DNA of 64,000 bases from Aurantiacibacter suaedae (GTDB taxonomy: Bacteria; Pseudomonadota; Alphaproteobacteria; Sphingomonadales; Sphingomonadaceae), in NCBI RefSeq assembly GCF_005434915.1, contig NZ_SKCG01000002.1, positions 682,948 through 746,947 of the forward strand, given 5' to 3'. Position numbers and translations under genes: made by a program. This document shows positions 50,387-58,794 of this stretch, one piece after another. The notes beneath the pieces are model-generated. The model searched no databases and was not told the DNA's origin. It saw nothing but the letters and a program-made list of their open reading frames with translations. Numbering within the stretch: the stretch's first letter is position 1; each line of letters begins with the position of its first letter.

Positions 50387-50625
50387 GCGCGCCTGAACGG
50401 GCGCAGGCGGACGACGAAATAGATTACGGTCAGCATCAGCAAGGCGATGGCGACAGCCTGATAGCCTTCGTTGCCAAGCCAGTTGCCACCCGCGCAGCCG
50501 ACCGCGCACAGGACATAGTCGAAGGTATTGTCTTTCCATGGCGGCCGCTTCACCGACCGCTGGAGGTAGACGAAGGCGACAAAAACGAAGATGCCGACGG
50601 ACACGAAATCGTAAATCGTCTTCAT
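50383..50625 (-). CDS. XrtV sorting system accessory-type small membrane protein
   Basis: 80 residues from ATG 50625 (MKTIYDFVSVGIFVFVAFVY). Two membrane helices (at 6-21 and 52-73) flank a short region with a KRPPWKDNTFDYVLCAVGCAGGNW segment, and the tail is basic. It runs antisense to its neighbours: its end overlaps epsI by 4 bp and its start is 9 bp from the EpsD-like gene. I recall a protein of this type being named an XrtV accessory protein; the match was not searched. Confidence 0.82.
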   Translation of the reverse strand: MKTIYDFVSVGIFVFVAFVYLQRSVKRPPWKDNTFDYVLCAVGCAGGNWLGNEGYQAVAIALLMLTVIYFVVRLRPFRRA

Positions 50626-50634
50626 GGGGGCAGA

Positions 50635-51393
50635 ATGCGGCCGGATCGAACCATTTGCAAGCTGACGAAATATGGGCTGGCGGCGCCGTTGCTGGTGCTG
50701 GTGGTCGCTTGCGGTCCACCCGAGGTCGACGGGCAAGTGCTCGCGAACGTCGATGGTGAGGCGATCACGCAGGCCGAATTGAACCACGAGTTCGATCTCG
50801 GCAATCGCACCGATGCTGCCGAGGGCCGGGCGGCGGCGAACGATGCGCTAGAACAGCTGGTCGACCGCAAGCTGCTGGCGCAAATGGCGCTGGAGCGCGG
50901 GCTCGATCGGGATCCCGATTTCCACTTCGCCGAGCGGCGCGCGCGCGAGGAGCTGCTGGTGGATACCCTGCGGCGCAGCCTCTCTGAAAAGTTGGGCACG
51001 GTATCTGACGCGGAGATCGAGCAGTTCATGGCGAACAACGGCCATCTGCTCGGCCAGCGCCGTCTGCTCACGCTGCGCTCGCCCGACAACGATCGTACAC
51101 TCGTGGTCGACACCGCACGGCTCGAACACAAGCCCGATTGGCTCGAGACCGTCGCGCCGGGACGAGACCTGATGCTTGAAGGTCGAAAATGGACTGTCCT
51201 TGCCGTGGACAGGATCAATTCTTCTCGTCAGACTCAGCGGAACTTTGCTAGACAGTTGCTCGTAAAAGAAAAGGTTGAGGCAGAACTCGAACGGAGCCTG
51301 AGGGAAATGCGGCAAGATGGCGCCATCCGGTACCAGCAGGGCTGGGGGCCGAGCGCACGCGGCAGCCTATCCATTTCCAACCAGACACCATAG
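50635..51393 (+). CDS. EpsD-like lipoprotein (SurA/PPIase-related)
   Basis: 252 residues. A signal peptide ends in the lipobox VLVVACG (Cys about 26). A SurA N-like helical domain follows (GEAITQAELNHEF, LEQLVDRKLLAQMALERG). The C-terminal part has LLGQRRLLTLRSPDN and a helical tail, but no complete parvulin core is seen, so prolyl isomerase activity is doubtful. EpsD-type proteins accompany exosortase and EPS export genes. The start has GGGGGC upstream. The gene follows the antisense accessory gene with 9 bp between the starts. Confidence 0.82.
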   Translation: MRPDRTICKLTKYGLAAPLLVLVVACGPPEVDGQVLANVDGEAITQAELNHEFDLGNRTDAAEGRAAANDALEQLVDRKLLAQMALERGLDRDPDFHFAERRAREELLVDTLRRSLSEKLGTVSDAEIEQFMANNGHLLGQRRLLTLRSPDNDRTLVVDTARLEHKPDWLETVAPGRDLMLEGRKWTVLAVDRINSSRQTQRNFARQLLVKEKVEAELERSLREMRQDGAIRYQQGWGPSARGSLSISNQTP

Positions 51394-52306
51394 AGCGCGA
51401 GCTTCCGGAGGCGATTCTATCTCACAGGGTGATACAACACAGGCGAACACCTATGTTCGCACGGGGGTCATTGGGCTGATTGGCGTCATCTGGGCGGCAA
51501 TCGTGCTGACTTTTCTGTCTTGGCAGCTGGTCGAATACCGGGGCCTCGTCGCCCGGCTGATCGAATGGCAATTCGCGCGCTTCGATGCGAGCTGGCCGAT
51601 TGTCACGCTCACCGTCATCACATTGCTGCTAACTTCGCCGATCACGCTGACGCTGCTTTACAGGCTGCGCAAGGCGCGTTCCAACCCGAAGCTCAAGACT
51701 TACGAAGCCGCGCTGCACCGCAGCCGGATGATGAGGGGTTTTCTCGCGTGGATCGCGGGTGGTCTGGCGCTGTGCGCGGCGGGAGTCGCCTCACTGTCGT
51801 TGACCATCGTCGGGATCCGCGAAAAGCCGCTCCCGATCACCCTTGCTGACCTCAGAACGGACGAAAAAATCGAAGGGCGCGTGGTGATGGACGGCACGCT
51901 CCAATACGGCAGGATCGGCTTTTTCGAGGACCGTCTGCTGTTTTCCGGCAAGACGCTGTGGGTTGCGCCGGTGCTCGATCCGGTCAGCGACGATGCGATT
52001 ACGCTGTTTGTCGAGATAGGCGAGCGAAAGGCTGGTCCACCCGAAAGGCGGCGTTTCGAAGGTGTGCTGCGGCATGATGCCGCGCGCGGAGAGCTGCGTA
52101 CGCTCTATCGCAACGCTGGCTATCGTGTTCACCAGCCGACCTATGTGCTGTTCGCCGATCTCGCCTCGGCACGCTCACCTTACTTAAGGGCTGGCATCGA
52201 CCTGTTGGTCGCCGCACTTATCTTCCTGATTTTCTGCGGCTTGCAGCACCGCCGCACGATAGCGTTGCAAAAGCGGCACGATGCCGAGCAAGCGAGCGAG
52301 AGTTAG
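51317..52306 (+). CDS. Unknown membrane protein of the exosortase cluster
   Basis: Up to 329 residues. After a variable N-terminus, two helices at about 48-70 and 92-114 (numbering from 51317), a third near 140-165, then a beta-rich soluble domain (RIGFFEDRLLFSGKTLWVAP, GVLRHDAARGELRTLYRN) and a C-terminal helix. No family is recognised. ATG 51317 overlaps the EpsD-like gene by 77 bp with a poor ribosome site; an ATC at 51419 sits 7 nt after a perfect GGAGG and would remove a low-complexity stretch of 34 residues. The start is unresolved. Confidence 0.7.
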   Translation: MAPSGTSRAGGRAHAAAYPFPTRHHRARASGGDSISQGDTTQANTYVRTGVIGLIGVIWAAIVLTFLSWQLVEYRGLVARLIEWQFARFDASWPIVTLTVITLLLTSPITLTLLYRLRKARSNPKLKTYEAALHRSRMMRGFLAWIAGGLALCAAGVASLSLTIVGIREKPLPITLADLRTDEKIEGRVVMDGTLQYGRIGFFEDRLLFSGKTLWVAPVLDPVSDDAITLFVEIGERKAGPPERRRFEGVLRHDAARGELRTLYRNAGYRVHQPTYVLFADLASARSPYLRAGIDLLVAALIFLIFCGLQHRRTIALQKRHDAEQASES

Positions 52307-52408
52307 GCCGTTCTGGCTGATGAAGTGGCGTCTCGCCGTCGGTCGTGATGATCTGCGACGGGAGGGCGAAGATACGTTTTGTTAACGATTTTGGCTTAGG
52401 TCGTAGCC

Positions 52409-52921
52409 ATGACAAATGCGCTCGCCCCGCTGTCAATCCTCTTGTCGTTCGCCATGGGCCTTGTGGCGTTTGACGACCCATCGAGCGGCGTTTTATTCGG
52501 AAATAAGGTTAACGCGGGGTTTGCGGGCACGCATGACAGCCGCGATTCGCCCGCGCTAGGCCATCCGATCACCATCGCATCCAAGCCTCCGGGAGCTCGC
52601 TTCTTCTTCCTCGCTGCCGAGGTAAATGGTGTGGAGACCCGGTTCCTGGTCGATACGGGCGCGACAACGACGGTGCTGCGCAGCTCGGATGCCGGGGCCG
52701 CAGCTGTTGTCGCTGGTGCTGTGACCCGGCTGCACACGGCCAACGGTAAAGTTGCAGTCGGTCAGGCCTCGATCGATCGCCTGACAATTTCGGGCATAGT
52801 CTTGTCAGATGTGCAGGCGGTGGTTGCCGATGATCGTGTGCCGCATTCGCTCATCGGTCTGGATGTTCTCGAACGGATGGGCCGGATCGTCATCGATGGC
52901 TCGTCAATAAAGGTGTTTTAA
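52409..52921 (+). CDS. Retropepsin-like aspartic protease, exported
   Basis: 170 residues. A signal anchor at 1-20 (LSILLSFAMGLVAF) precedes the single-lobed retropepsin fold with FLVDTGATTTVL, the DTG active site, strand SGIVLSDVQAVVA and HSLIGLDVLERMG. Such proteins dimerise to complete the site. It is in the TIGR02281/clan AA group often found in alphaproteobacterial envelopes. Being the last gene of the exosortase run suggests a processing role, which is inference. Confidence 0.88.
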   Translation: MTNALAPLSILLSFAMGLVAFDDPSSGVLFGNKVNAGFAGTHDSRDSPALGHPITIASKPPGARFFFLAAEVNGVETRFLVDTGATTTVLRSSDAGAAAVVAGAVTRLHTANGKVAVGQASIDRLTISGIVLSDVQAVVADDRVPHSLIGLDVLERMGRIVIDGSSIKVF

Positions 52922-52968
52922 CCGCCGGAAGTTCGTTCTTTTGGTAATTAAATCACTCTAGACGGTGC

Positions 52969-53676
52969 TCAAAAGGCCGCCACGGGCGCGCGATCCTCAT
53001 GGCCGCGCCGGATCGCCGATCCCAGCGTGAACACAGCGATGATCATCATCAGCCAGCTTGCAGGCTCCGGCACGGCAGGAACCACCGGATCAGGCGTACC
53101 GCCACCGCTGCTGCTACCACCGCTAGTGCTGCTGGTACCGCCACTCGTGCTGCCCCCGCCGCCACTGCTGCTGCCGCCACTGCTGCCGCCATCACCTGCG
53201 GGCACAAAGCCGATCGGAGTGGGGGCAAAGCCTCCATCGCCGAAAGCGGGAAGGCCTAACGGGCTGCCGCCGGTTGCCGGGCCGGACGCCAGCGCGGGGC
53301 CAGGCCCCTCTGCGAGGGATGCAGGCACTGGTGTGCCCGCAGGAGCGATTGCGCCACCCGGAGCCGCCGACGGCGCTCCTGCAAAGCCGGGATCGCGCGG
53401 ACCGATTGCACGGCGGAAACCGGCCGGCCGTTCACCGCCGCCATAAGGGCCATTGGCGAGTCGGCTACCAAATCCGCCAGTTACATATTCGGGCATCAAT
53501 GCCAGATCGTCTGCAAGAAGTGCGCTCGGCTCGTCGTAATAGAGCAGGCCGCGCTTGTCGTGCGACAGAAAAGAGGAGGCGAAAACCACCACGCCAAGCG
53601 AGGAAAGCAGCCAGAAGTGGAACTTCGGCTGCCGCGCGACGAACGCGGAGAGTGACTGCGTGGTGGATGTCGCCAT
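52969..53676 (-). CDS. PEP-CTERM protein, likely exosortase substrate
   Basis: 235 residues from ATG 53676 (MATSTTQSLSAF), with GGGGGC 7 nt before it. An N-terminal membrane segment at about 22-40 is followed by a disordered Pro/Gly/Ala region, a tract of Gly and Ser at about 165-195, then PEPASWLMMI at 203-212 and helix plus Arg pair (SAIRRGHEDR). This matches the PEP box, hydrophobic helix and basic end of PEP-CTERM tails; the Trp follows the PEPxxW pattern of sphingomonads, although Leu replaces the usual Ala. The opposite strand is the retropepsin run. Confidence 0.9.
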   Translation of the reverse strand: MATSTTQSLSAFVARQPKFHFWLLSSLGVVVFASSFLSHDKRGLLYYDEPSALLADDLALMPEYVTGGFGSRLANGPYGGGERPAGFRRAIGPRDPGFAGAPSAAPGGAIAPAGTPVPASLAEGPGPALASGPATGGSPLGLPAFGDGGFAPTPIGFVPAGDGGSSGGSSSGGGGSTSGGTSSTSGGSSSGGGTPDPVVPAVPEPASWLMMIIAVFTLGSAIRRGHEDRAPVAAF

Positions 53677-53691
53677 TGTTGCCCCCAATTC

Positions 53692-53714
53692 GCCGGCTTG
53701 GTTACCGGCTTTTT
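53692..53714 (+). terminator. Possible rightward intrinsic terminator
   Basis: GCCGG and CCGGC pair around an 8-nt loop and are followed by TTTTT on the plus strand. The stem is only 5 bp. It sits in the leader of the PEP-CTERM gene and would end rightward transcripts that run antisense to that gene. Confidence 0.3.
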
Positions 53715-53760
53715 AACTATAAAGACCGTTGGAATAACGTCGGTTACCCCAGGTCGTTCC

Positions 53761-54474
53761 TCAATACGAGCCTCTGGAATTAAGCACAATGGGAACTGTC
53801 AGGGCCAGAATGCGTAGGTTGTCGCCAACCCGACCTTTGCGGACATAGATCACGTCGAAAGCGATGCGGCGGCGATAATGGACGTCGTTACGCCCGCTGA
53901 TCTGCCACAGGCCTGTTATACCAGGGCGGACCGCGCAATAATGCCCGAAATAGCGACCGTAGCGTACGATCTCCGCTTCCACGATCGGGCGCGGGCCCAC
54001 CAGGCTCATCTCGCCGCGCAGCACATTGAAAAGCTGTGGTAGCTCGTCGAGGCTGCTTTTGCGCAGGAATCGACCGAACGGATAGATTCGCGGATCGTTG
54101 CGCAGCTTCTGGTCGCGGTCCCATTCGAGCCGCGCCTCGGTATCGGTGGCGAGCAAATTTTTCAGCCGTTCATCGGCGTCGGTCGCCATCGTGCGAAACT
54201 TGAAGCAGGTGAACTTTTCCCCGCGGCGCCCGATTCGCTTCTGTCGGAACAGCACGGGGCCGGGCGAGGATATGAATATCACCAGCGCGATAAGCATCAG
54301 CAGCGGCAGAATTGCGATCAGCAGAAAGAACGACCCAACGCGGTCGAGAAGCTGCGCCGCGAGAGGATCGTCAACGATCATGGCGCTGCGGCCGAGCAGC
54401 CGAGGCGGCTCGTAGGGCGCCAGAATGGTCTTGCGCTCAATGATCAAGGGTCGCTCCATGGTGCGGTGCATCAT
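53761..54474 (-). CDS. Bacterial sugar transferase (priming glycosyltransferase)
   Basis: 237 residues. One membrane helix at about 45-72 ([20 protein letters not shown]), then the phosphoglycosyltransferase core with [41 protein letters not shown] and [12 protein letters not shown]. It attaches the first sugar phosphate to undecaprenyl phosphate and so starts repeat-unit assembly. It is a truncated single-helix form, not the five-helix WbaP type. A hairpin abuts its ATG. Confidence 0.94.
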   Translation of the reverse strand: MMHRTMERPLIIERKTILAPYEPPRLLGRSAMIVDDPLAAQLLDRVGSFFLLIAILPLLMLIALVIFISSPGPVLFRQKRIGRRGEKFTCFKFRTMATDADERLKNLLATDTEARLEWDRDQKLRNDPRIYPFGRFLRKSSLDELPQLFNVLRGEMSLVGPRPIVEAEIVRYGRYFGHYCAVRPGITGLWQISGRNDVHYRRRIAFDVIYVRKGRVGDNLRILALTVPIVLNSRGSY

Positions 54475-54490
54475 GGGTAGAGACGTACCC
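54475..54490 (-). promoter_or_regulatory. Small hairpin immediately before the sugar transferase ATG
   Basis: GGGTA and TACCC pair around a 6-nt loop directly ahead of ATG 54474, and the only Shine-Dalgarno-like AGGG falls inside its arm. It may weaken initiation of the committed step. Confidence 0.4.
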
Positions 54491-54586
54491 TAAAAAAGCC
54501 AAGGACTTAAGCTCGCGTTACACCGCACCTAGGGGGTGTTTCATCGCGGGACGTGGCGTTAGTGCGCCATTAACCACTGCAATTAG

Positions 54587-54775
54587 TCATAAAATCAGGC
54601 AAATGCCCGCAATGACCAGCGCCCAGCTGAAAGCCGCTCCCGCGAGCACAAGCGTCAGCTTGCCGCGGTGAGTCCAGCCTTTGTCATCCCGACGGCGCCC
54701 GACAAAAGGGAGCGCGATCATTGCCGAACGCGATGATGAGAACAGGGATGACGTCGAGCCCATTACGACAAGCAT
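54587..54775 (-). CDS. Small membrane protein in the EPS operon
   Basis: 62 residues starting at ATG 54775, with AGAGGTG about 6 nt upstream. A basic central patch (GRRRDDKGWTHRGK) precedes a C-terminal membrane helix (LTLVLAGAAFSWALVIAGI). It lies between the beta-barrel gene and the sugar transferase gene on the same strand. No family is recognised; the ribosome site and operon position support it as real. Confidence 0.6.
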   Translation of the reverse strand: MLVVMGSTSSLFSSSRSAMIALPFVGRRRDDKGWTHRGKLTLVLAGAAFSWALVIAGICLIL

Positions 54776-54799
54776 GAAAGCACCTCTTTACCCAAGATC

Positions 54800-54815
54800 G
54801 GGCCTCGCAAGGCCC
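54800..54815 (-). promoter_or_regulatory. Six-bp stem with UGCG tetraloop between EPS genes
   Basis: On the minus strand GGGCCT and AGGCCC pair around TGCG, a UNCG-type tetraloop, 25 bp before the small membrane gene. No T-run follows, so it suits RNA processing or stability control within the operon. Confidence 0.4.
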
Positions 54816-54857
54816 CAGAGGCTAGTTTTAGCTCTCTGTTATTGGATAATGGCCACT

Positions 54858-56168
54858 TCAGAAGTTGAAACGCAAGCCAATTCCCACTTCATTCTGGGCA
54901 AAGTCGTAAAATCCGGTGCGTTCATAGTGTTCGGCCCGAAGATTGATCTCCCAGTGCCGGTCCAGCCGATAGTTGGCTTCGGCGCCCACGCTCCACTGGT
55001 CACCATCGTTGTCCGAATCGAGACGATCGAGCCTTGCATAGGCGCCGCGACCGGTCAGAATGAGGTTTCGCAGCAGCTCGTGTTCGATCTGCACTCTGCC
55101 CTCGGTCCGGACCAGACCTGAAACGAGCGGGTTAATCGTCTCGTCTACCCGGCGTTGCCCGCTGAATTCGATCGAGGTTAGCGGCGTTACGTTCCACAGC
55201 AAGTCGGCCTGAAAGGCGAGGCCGTCGGTATCGTCGAGTGCAGGATCGTCGTATTCGCGCAGAAGATAACCTGCGCGCAGGTCGAGGTACAGCAGTTCGG
55301 TAATCTGCTGGCGATAGCCAAGCTCCAGCCGCCCCCCGCGCGAAGAGCGGTCGAACTGATAGAGCGGCTGCCCGCCGGAGGTGGTCGGCGCTGGATCGTA
55401 GGAGCGGTCGTCAACCGTAAGCTGCAGATAGACCTCGCGATCGCGTGAGCGGGCATATCGGATACGGCTCGTGGCCCGGTAAACTTCGAAATTGCGGAAT
55501 GACAGATCGAACTGTTCGGAACCGATGGTCGTCAAACCATCGTATCGCACAGCGCGTGCGGCGCCGTTGAGGCTGACCCGGACCGGGCCAAGCGCCTGGT
55601 CGACCCCGGCTTCGGCGCTCATGTCGGTGAAGGCGATCGGCTGCAGCACGCTGTTGAAGCTACCCACATCGCGGCGGTCTTCGGTGCTGCGATTCACGCG
55701 CACGGCGCCGCTATACTGGGTGGCGGTTCCGAGGCCCCACATGCCCCGCGCGGAGAAGCGCAGTTGCTCCGAATCTTCCGTGTCGATGCTGGCGAACTTG
55801 CGGATGCCAGCCGACAGATCGATGTCGACGACCCGGTCGGAACGTTGATCTCTGAGGCGCAGGCGCGGGGTCAGGGTGAAGATCACGTCGTCTTGGCGCC
55901 CGTTTGCCTGGGTGATCAGCGCATTGTCGGTATATTCGGTGGTGAGTTCAACCGAGGGGAAGGCATCGAACGGGCCGATGTGGACGGGACTGGAGGCATA
56001 TTCATCGGCGCTCCGCTGGGACACGGACCGCCCTTGAACATCGTCCTGCGCATGGGCCGCATCCGGCAGGGCGGACATGCTTACTGCACCGACAACCATA
56101 AGCTGACACACGATTCTCGTGTGGTCGTTAAGGCGAATCGCCAGCTTGCGCGTGATGCCATCTCTCAT
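54858..56168 (-). CDS. Outer-membrane beta-barrel protein of the EPS locus
   Basis: 436 residues from ATG 56168. A signal peptide ends around HAQDD (about 40), then repeated amphipathic strands of 8-10 residues alternating with acidic turns, ending with the strand GIGLRFNF and a terminal Phe that fits BAM recognition. It matches the BBP2_2-type beta-barrel group found with exosortase and Wzc-like genes, and likely forms the polysaccharide exit channel or secretin-like partner. It lies 5 bp after the Wzc-like gene stop region in the same operon. Confidence 0.88.
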   Translation of the reverse strand: MRDGITRKLAIRLNDHTRIVCQLMVVGAVSMSALPDAAHAQDDVQGRSVSQRSADEYASSPVHIGPFDAFPSVELTTEYTDNALITQANGRQDDVIFTLTPRLRLRDQRSDRVVDIDLSAGIRKFASIDTEDSEQLRFSARGMWGLGTATQYSGAVRVNRSTEDRRDVGSFNSVLQPIAFTDMSAEAGVDQALGPVRVSLNGAARAVRYDGLTTIGSEQFDLSFRNFEVYRATSRIRYARSRDREVYLQLTVDDRSYDPAPTTSGGQPLYQFDRSSRGGRLELGYRQQITELLYLDLRAGYLLREYDDPALDDTDGLAFQADLLWNVTPLTSIEFSGQRRVDETINPLVSGLVRTEGRVQIEHELLRNLILTGRGAYARLDRLDSDNDGDQWSVGAEANYRLDRHWEINLRAEHYERTGFYDFAQNEVGIGLRFNF

Positions 56169-56197
56169 CGTCAAAAATCCCCCGGACCGCACCTGGC

Positions 56198-58354
56198 CTA
56201 GTTGGTGTAATAGCCTCTGAACTTCTTCGCATAGGCATAAACGTCGCCGTCACCGGTGCTTGCATACTTCTTGATGTTGACCTGGCTCAGCGCGAGCCCG
56301 GTCACCTTTGCGCCCGAATCGATCAGCATATCGACCACCGCCTCAATGGCGCGGATCGAAGTCTTGCGCCAATGGGTGATGACCAGAACGCGATCGGCGG
56401 TGCTTGCCAGCAGACGGCTTTCCGCCACGCCGAGAACCGGCGCCGTATCGATGATGACTACGTCGTAGATTGCGCGCAATTCGGCGAGCATCTTCTCGAC
56501 CGTGTGATCGCGTAGCGGATTCTGGCCGCCTTCCGGAACGCCGTTGCTACCCAGAATATCGAGGCCGGACATGACATCGCGATAGATGCACTGCTCGATC
56601 GGAGCGTCGTGCAGCAGGTAGTCGTAAATGTCCTGGTCGCTTTCGTATTCCAGCAGCGCGCTAGAGCCCCGGCGGCGTAGGTCGGCGTCCACTAGGATGG
56701 TCTTGAGCCCTTCGGCCGCGGCAGTGCGGCCCAAGCAGACCGACGTGGTCGTCTTGCCTTCGCCGGGAAGGGCCGAGGTGATCGCAATCGCGCGCGACCG
56801 CTTGCCCGGTGACAGCATCAGGAAGGTGCGAATCGAACGGAATGCCTCGGCAAACAGCGAATGCGGATGGCTCAGCACATAATCCTGCGGCGCTTCGAGC
56901 GGCTGGCGTCCCTTGATCGTGGACTTGAGGCTGGGAATGGCGCCAGCATAGCGAAGCCGCAAACGCCGCTCCACATCGCGCTTGGTCTGCACCCCGCGCC
57001 GCAGATATTCGGAGACCAGCAGCCCCCCAAATCCCACGACAAGGCCCATGACAATGGCCAGAGCAATCGTCAGCGCATAATTTGGGCTGAAGGGAGAGCT
57101 GGGCACTTCCGCGCGTGTGGCAAAGCGCGCATCGGGCATCGCGCTGTCACGCAAGGCCGTGCCCTCCTGCGCTCGCGCGAGGAACGACTGGTAAATCGAC
57201 CGTGCCGCTTCCGCCTTTTGCGCAAGTTCGTTCATGCCCGCTTGAGCGCGGCTGTTCGACGTCATGGCGCCGATCGCCGTCTGCCGGCTCGCGGTCAACG
57301 AGGCGACGCGCGATTGCGCGGTCTGCACATCGGCCTGCAGGTTCGACAGGACCCGGTTGATCTCTTCCTGAATACGGCGGCGAATATCGGCCAGTTCGGA
57401 TTCGGTCTGACGCCGCTCGGGATACAGTTCGCCATAGCGTTGGGTGAGCACGGCCAGTTCAGCGCTGGCGCGTGCTTCCTGCTGCCGGAGGCTGGCGACC
57501 GTGCTCGAACCCAGCGCGGCCCCCACGTCGGCACCGCCGCTGCCGCGTGCGAGTTGCTGCCTCGCTGCATTGAGGCGCCCCTGCTTCTCGGCCAGGTCGG
57601 CCCGGGCCGAAGCGAGTTGGGTGTTGAGGTTGGAGACCTCCTGTTCGGCATTGGTCCCGCCGTTCGCGGTCACCAGCCCGCGAGAGGCCCGATAGTTGTC
57701 GAGCGCGGCTTGCGCGGACAGGGCGTTGCGCTCCAGCTCGGCGAGCCGCTCCTCGATGAAGGCCTGCATGCTTTCCGAGCGTTGTGACTTGTTATCGACC
57801 TGCGACTGCAGGTAGGCTTCGCCGATCAGGTTGGCGGTGGCGGCGGCAAATTGCGGATCGGGCCCCACTGCGGTGATGTCGATTATCTTGCTTGATCCCG
57901 ACCGCATGATCCGTGTGGTGCCCCCCATCCGGTTTGCGATCAATTCGATTTCCGCTTCGGTGAAGGGGTCGCCATCGGGCGAAGCAAACCGTTCGGAATA
58001 GAGGTGCGCGGCAATTTCTGCGACGAACGGCGAGGACATGAGCCTGATCTCGGTGTCGATCTCGTCGGTGTTGGGGACGGTGCCCGCCCGGTCGGGTTCC
58101 GATGTTCGGACCGGGTCGCTCGCCGGCTCGACGATCAGGCTCGCACTGGCGGAATATACCGGCGTCGCCGTAGCAAGATAGGCCGCGGCCAGCAGCAGGA
58201 CGAGGAAAAACAGGCCAAAGACCAGCAGCATGTTGCGCCGAAAAACCTGCCACAGAAACCCGGGGTCGGGCAGCAACGGCGCCCGCGCTTCCTCCGAGGT
58301 GGGCTGGAACGGTTCATCCGCGGTATCGAAAGATCTATTGTCGAGTGTTGTCAT
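56198..58354 (-). CDS. Wzc-type polysaccharide tyrosine autokinase (GumC plus BY-kinase)
   Basis: 718 residues from ATG 58354. A Wzz helix at about 35-55, a long periplasmic coiled coil, and a second helix near 440 frame the co-polymerase domain. The cytoplasmic BY-kinase has Walker A ALPGEGKTTTS at about 524, Walker A' TILVDADLRRR, and Walker B VVIIDTAPVLG. The C-terminus ends in a small Tyr cluster (YAYAKKFRGYY). It controls chain length and export of the polysaccharide. Leftward genes for the beta-barrel and sugar transferase follow. Confidence 0.95.
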   Translation of the reverse strand: MTTLDNRSFDTADEPFQPTSEEARAPLLPDPGFLWQVFRRNMLLVFGLFFLVLLLAAAYLATATPVYSASASLIVEPASDPVRTSEPDRAGTVPNTDEIDTEIRLMSSPFVAEIAAHLYSERFASPDGDPFTEAEIELIANRMGGTTRIMRSGSSKIIDITAVGPDPQFAAATANLIGEAYLQSQVDNKSQRSESMQAFIEERLAELERNALSAQAALDNYRASRGLVTANGGTNAEQEVSNLNTQLASARADLAEKQGRLNAARQQLARGSGGADVGAALGSSTVASLRQQEARASAELAVLTQRYGELYPERRQTESELADIRRRIQEEINRVLSNLQADVQTAQSRVASLTASRQTAIGAMTSNSRAQAGMNELAQKAEAARSIYQSFLARAQEGTALRDSAMPDARFATRAEVPSSPFSPNYALTIALAIVMGLVVGFGGLLVSEYLRRGVQTKRDVERRLRLRYAGAIPSLKSTIKGRQPLEAPQDYVLSHPHSLFAEAFRSIRTFLMLSPGKRSRAIAITSALPGEGKTTTSVCLGRTAAAEGLKTILVDADLRRRGSSALLEYESDQDIYDYLLHDAPIEQCIYRDVMSGLDILGSNGVPEGGQNPLRDHTVEKMLAELRAIYDVVIIDTAPVLGVAESRLLASTADRVLVITHWRKTSIRAIEAVVDMLIDSGAKVTGLALSQVNIKKYASTGDGDVYAYAKKFRGYYTN

Positions 58355-58794
58355 GGTTTTCGTTTGCCGAGGATGCCTACAGAAATCGTCTCGCCCAGAG
58401 CCGCATTCGAACAGCCTCGCAACCTCGATCACGCGGCCTTCCCGAGTTGGCACGGTAAATTTTCCGCGTATCTAGCCGTCCTTGTTGCCTTGGTCGATAG
58501 GAAGTGCCCACCAGAAAACGGGTTTAGCAAGTCTGAACGCCCGCGCAATTCAGTCTTTCGCAAATGCGACAAATACCCGCATCATATGCCAATTGTGCAG
58601 GAAGCAGGAGCACAAGTCGGTCCGCGGGTGCCGAATGAAACCACCGCTCCGGTGCTAACGGCACCACGATGCTGTCGAGCCACAACGCCTGATGCAAGCA
58701 AGCGCGGGAAACGGTGCCCCCGGCCGCGGAATGCACGGCGCATAGTCGATCATCTCTGCAGTCGCTTTCGCAGCTGGCTCAAGCGCAGCTCATT
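58355..58794. other. 440-bp gene-free leader of the Wzc-like operon with nested inverted repeat
   Basis: No supported gene lies here. The only notable structure is at 58627-58665: GGTGCCG pairs with CGGCACC, and inside that loop CACCG pairs with CGGTG across CTC. The long leader should hold the promoter of the leftward EPS operon; I could not assign a -35 or -10 with confidence. A short frame at 58524-58736 lacks protein-like character. Confidence 0.55.

Noticed and set aside
58594-58616. Possible sigma-54 promoter (TGGCAT and TGC)
   Set aside because: Spacing between the GG and GC elements is 8 rather than 10 bases, so the match fails.
58524-58736. 70-codon frame in the Wzc leader
   Set aside because: No ribosome site, mixed low-complexity residues and no membrane or domain signal.
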